The notes beneath the pieces were generated by a model. The model was given only the letters and a program-made list of their open reading frames with translations, was not told the DNA's origin and did not search any database. From contig JAWKLF010000002.1 in the NCBI GenBank assembly GCA_041392835.1, positions 385,074-449,073 on the forward strand: a stretch of 64,000 nt of DNA, given 5' to 3'. Source of the stretch: OLB11 sp041392835. Its GTDB lineage: Bacteria; Bacteroidota; Bacteroidia; Chitinophagales; Chitinophagaceae. The translations under genes were made by a program, and so were the position numbers. Each line of letters starts with the position of its first letter. Positions within the stretch are counted from its first letter, which is position 1. Below are positions 62,161 to 64,000 of the stretch, piece by piece.

Positions 62161-63795
62161 GTGAAAAGCAATATCAACAGACGACAAGAAATATTTGATG
62201 GGGTTATACCTCCTACTGGCTCAAAAGCTTATGCCGAAACTGTTGAAAAATTGGGCAAAAGATTTGGGAATGATAAAAAACATCAAGAGTTTATAAATAA
62301 ATGTTGGGAAAAAGCCATCAAATCGTTAGAAGCACAATATTTATCAAACTGCGACTTGATTACGGAAAATTCACTTCGTCGCTATCTGATTGAGTTTAAT
62401 AACAGAGCTTGGAAATACGGTTTAAGAAGTATGCCTGTAATGTTCAACATTATGGAAGCATTTTTCAATTACAGGAAATCCGTAATTTATTTTGAACTTA
62501 TAGAAGAAGAGAATTATTTGATATCATTTTTTGACTTCATTGACTATATCACTAGCAAAGAGTTTGAGGGCAATAAAACTCTAATTGAGGAAAACATAAC
62601 ATCTGACATTATTTACAACTTCAACGTTGGAAAAGATCTTGAAGAAATTAAATTCAAAAATGACGAAAATGAAGAATTTATTATTGCAGGGGTTTCAATA
62701 ATTAGAAGAGAGAATGAAATAACTGTTCTAATGATTACAGGCAAGAAAAAGACTGATGAAATTTCCATTAATAAAAGCTCATTAAAATTTGACACCCAGA
62801 ACCCAAACAAGACGGAACTTATTGATGAGATAAATGAAACTCTTAAAACAAATGAGATTGAGTATGAATATCTCGATGCTGACAAAAAATATATAAAGGT
62901 TTTAGTTGCAAGTAGAATTGATTTAGAAACAATGACAATTGACGCAAGGTATGTAGCAGAAGAAACTAACCTTATGTTTAATGTTGTAACCGATGAAATC
63001 GATGGTTTTTTGAACGGAAAAGGGAATTTTATATCCGAAGAATTGAAGGATGCTTATGAAAACAGCAGACATAAGGTAGAAGGCTTTAATGCCATCTTTG
63101 AAGTGATAATATTATCCTTGTATTTGCCCTATTTTTTTAATTCCAAAGAAGACGCAATTGTTGAAGAAGTATTAGAAACACAATTAAAAAAACAAATTAG
63201 TAGCCCAATTACAAAAAGAAAGTTTAGTAATGTTTTTGGTTATAAATCAGCAACTAAATCACTTTATTCAATTGACGCAAACAATATTTTTTCTCCAGAC
63301 AAAATTAAATTACGGGACGACCTTTTTAAAGTTCAAAGTAGCGGATATTGGAAAAAAATTGGACTTGATGAAATTGGAATGGACAAAAAAGGAAATCCTA
63401 TTCATGGACGGACATGGGTAAATCAAAGTTTAAGCTGGTTCGAAGCAAAGGAAGACGATTTAATTGTTGAAAAAGAAACGGAGTTATACAAAGACAAGAA
63501 TGCAGGTTTCATATACATCTTGAGAAATCCAACAATGGAGAAAAACATTTTCAAAATTGGACTAACAAGATATGAAGTTGATGAACGAGTTGGACAACTT
63601 TCAAAAACTAGTGTTCCTGACAAATTTTACAAATCACAAGAATGGAATGTAAAAGATTGCATAAAGGCTGAAAAAGAAATTCATTTAAGACTTGATGCTT
63701 GCAGAGTTGACCCACGTAGAGAATTTTTCAAGACTGATTACGATAAAGCAATTAAAGTGATTAAAGAAGTTGTGGACGAAATAAATAAAGAATAA
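62161..63795 (+). CDS. Protein with C-terminal GIY-YIG/T5orf172-like nuclease domain
   Basis: The protein is 544 aa with a GTG start. Residues 1-440 match no family I know and show mixed alpha/beta composition. The C-terminal part (about 445-542) is a GIY-YIG superfamily domain of the T5orf172/MUG113 kind: GFIYILRN (about 449), FKIGLT (about 464), a following Arg (DERVGQL), His in EIHLRLD (about 506) and REFFKTD. These proteins are found in phages, defence islands and mobile elements. Just after the stop codon lies an attC-like hairpin. By eye it uses GAC/AAC codons more than its neighbours, which fits transfer. Confidence 0.7.
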   Translation: MKSNINRRQEIFDGVIPPTGSKAYAETVEKLGKRFGNDKKHQEFINKCWEKAIKSLEAQYLSNCDLITENSLRRYLIEFNNRAWKYGLRSMPVMFNIMEAFFNYRKSVIYFELIEEENYLISFFDFIDYITSKEFEGNKTLIEENITSDIIYNFNVGKDLEEIKFKNDENEEFIIAGVSIIRRENEITVLMITGKKKTDEISINKSSLKFDTQNPNKTELIDEINETLKTNEIEYEYLDADKKYIKVLVASRIDLETMTIDARYVAEETNLMFNVVTDEIDGFLNGKGNFISEELKDAYENSRHKVEGFNAIFEVIILSLYLPYFFNSKEDAIVEEVLETQLKKQISSPITKRKFSNVFGYKSATKSLYSIDANNIFSPDKIKLRDDLFKVQSSGYWKKIGLDEIGMDKKGNPIHGRTWVNQSLSWFEAKEDDLIVEKETELYKDKNAGFIYILRNPTMEKNIFKIGLTRYEVDERVGQLSKTSVPDKFYKSQEWNVKDCIKAEKEIHLRLDACRVDPRREFFKTDYDKAIKVIKEVVDEINKE

Positions 63796-63800
63796 CGAAC

Positions 63801-63858
63801 GCCTAACAACTAAGTTTTCGTGCGGTCTGGAAGACCGAGCATGAAAACGCTGTTGAAC
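63801..63858 (+). other. attC-like imperfect hairpin after the GIY-YIG gene
   Basis: GCCTAAC (63801-63807) fits the RYYYAAC core and GTTGAAC (63852-63858) fits the GTTRRRY core of integron attC sites. Between them nested arms pair: CAAC with GTTG, GTTTTC with GAAAAC, TGC with GCA and GGTCT with AGACC around a 3-base loop. Unpaired bases between the helices resemble the spacers and extrahelical bases of attC. It starts 5 bp after the stop codon. No T tract follows, so a terminator is unlikely. No integrase is seen in the window. Confidence 0.45.
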
Positions 63859-63872
63859 CCCGAAAAACGGGG
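63858..63872. repeat. GC-rich hairpin
   Basis: CCCCG (63858-63862), loop AAAAA, CGGGG (63868-63872). It is in a locally GC-rich stretch that starts just after the GIY-YIG gene. The remaining 63873-64000 shows nothing I can support. Confidence 0.5.
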
Positions 63873-64000
63873 CAGGCTGGAACCGATTACAAGCTAAGCA
63901 GTAAAATTTTATTATGGAGATATCGAACTTTTAATTGTTCTCGATTTAGCTGTAAGTGGTACAGCTTTGTATGAATTTTATTTTCATAATGTTCAAAACG

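Noticed and set aside
63801..63858. Hairpin after the GIY-YIG gene as a normal terminator
   Set aside because: No T tract follows and the helix is interrupted in several places. An attC-like reading explains the ends better.
1..64000. CRISPR array, tRNA or rRNA genes
   Set aside because: No regularly spaced direct repeats and no tRNA cloverleaf or rRNA core sequence noticed in reading. A tRNAscan and CRISPR search would settle it.

Overview
The window is about 64 kb of AT-rich DNA from a member of the Bacteroidota, probably near the Chitinophagales/Saprospirales/Sphingobacteriales. The support is: type IX secretion (T9SS) C-terminal sorting domains on three secreted proteins, SprB-like and PKD repeats, an S46 dipeptidyl-peptidase, a LytTR/His-kinase pair, DUF2480, a dxr-rseP pair, and promoters of the Bacteroidota type (TTG, then TAnnTTTG). 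No tRNA, rRNA or CRISPR array was seen.

Layout. 1-3.9 kb (+): a DUF2589-family cluster, cut by the window edge, then a T9SS-secreted multidomain protein. 4.0-10.7 kb (-): a complete tripartite efflux operon in the order TetR, TolC, HlyD-type adaptor, two ABC ATPases, two ABC-2 permeases. Its last permease is frameshifted, and a double palindromic operator overlaps the promoter. 10.9-18.3 kb: gamma carbonic anhydrase, an M1 aminopeptidase with sorting domain, accD, def, DUF2480, a lytic transglycosylase and a CtpA-type protease. 18.4-23.2 kb (-): a 1613-aa T9SS adhesin-like protein. 23.3-26.4 kb (-): MscS channel, sugar nucleotidyltransferase and a frameshifted CNNM/CorC-type protein. 26.6-33.7 kb: moaA, a lipoprotein, lepB, an S46 peptidase, a Bax-inhibitor-1 homologue and a BON-LysM protein. 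33.9-38.7 kb: a LytTR two-component pair, an outer-membrane barrel, DUF2330 and an RnfD-like membrane protein. 38.8-45.8 kb: a WYL regulator, an aldehyde dehydrogenase of the ALDH8/aminomuconate type, DUF4197, a SixA phosphatase, a CBS protein, a hydrolase and an FkbM methyltransferase. 45.8-46.4 kb: decayed DNA with an IS110 transposase remnant. 46.4-53.1 kb: recA, rseP, dxr, a second copy of the lipoprotein family and a DUF3857/transglutaminase protein.

53.1-61.8 kb (-) is the most interesting block. It is a tightly packed operon: receiver-like protein, HEAT-repeat membrane protein, processive family-2 glycosyltransferase, TPR plus YaiO-type outer-membrane barrel, DUF4838 lipoprotein, DUF1573 lipoprotein. 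It has the parts expected of a synthase-dependent exopolysaccharide export machine (synthase, periplasmic TPR scaffold, outer-membrane pore, glycan-active enzyme), built from other families than the classical Bcs, Pga or Alg systems. I propose it as the candidate undescribed system.

61.8-64 kb: a small ORF, then a 544-aa protein with a C-terminal GIY-YIG/T5orf172-like nuclease domain. An imperfect hairpin with integron attC-like ends follows its stop codon, so the gene may be a mobile cassette.

Two large genes are each broken by one missing base in a short homopolymer. Each may be a sequencing error or a real lesion. Several genes have a TAnnTTTG box only 4-8 nt before the start codon, which suggests leaderless mRNAs.
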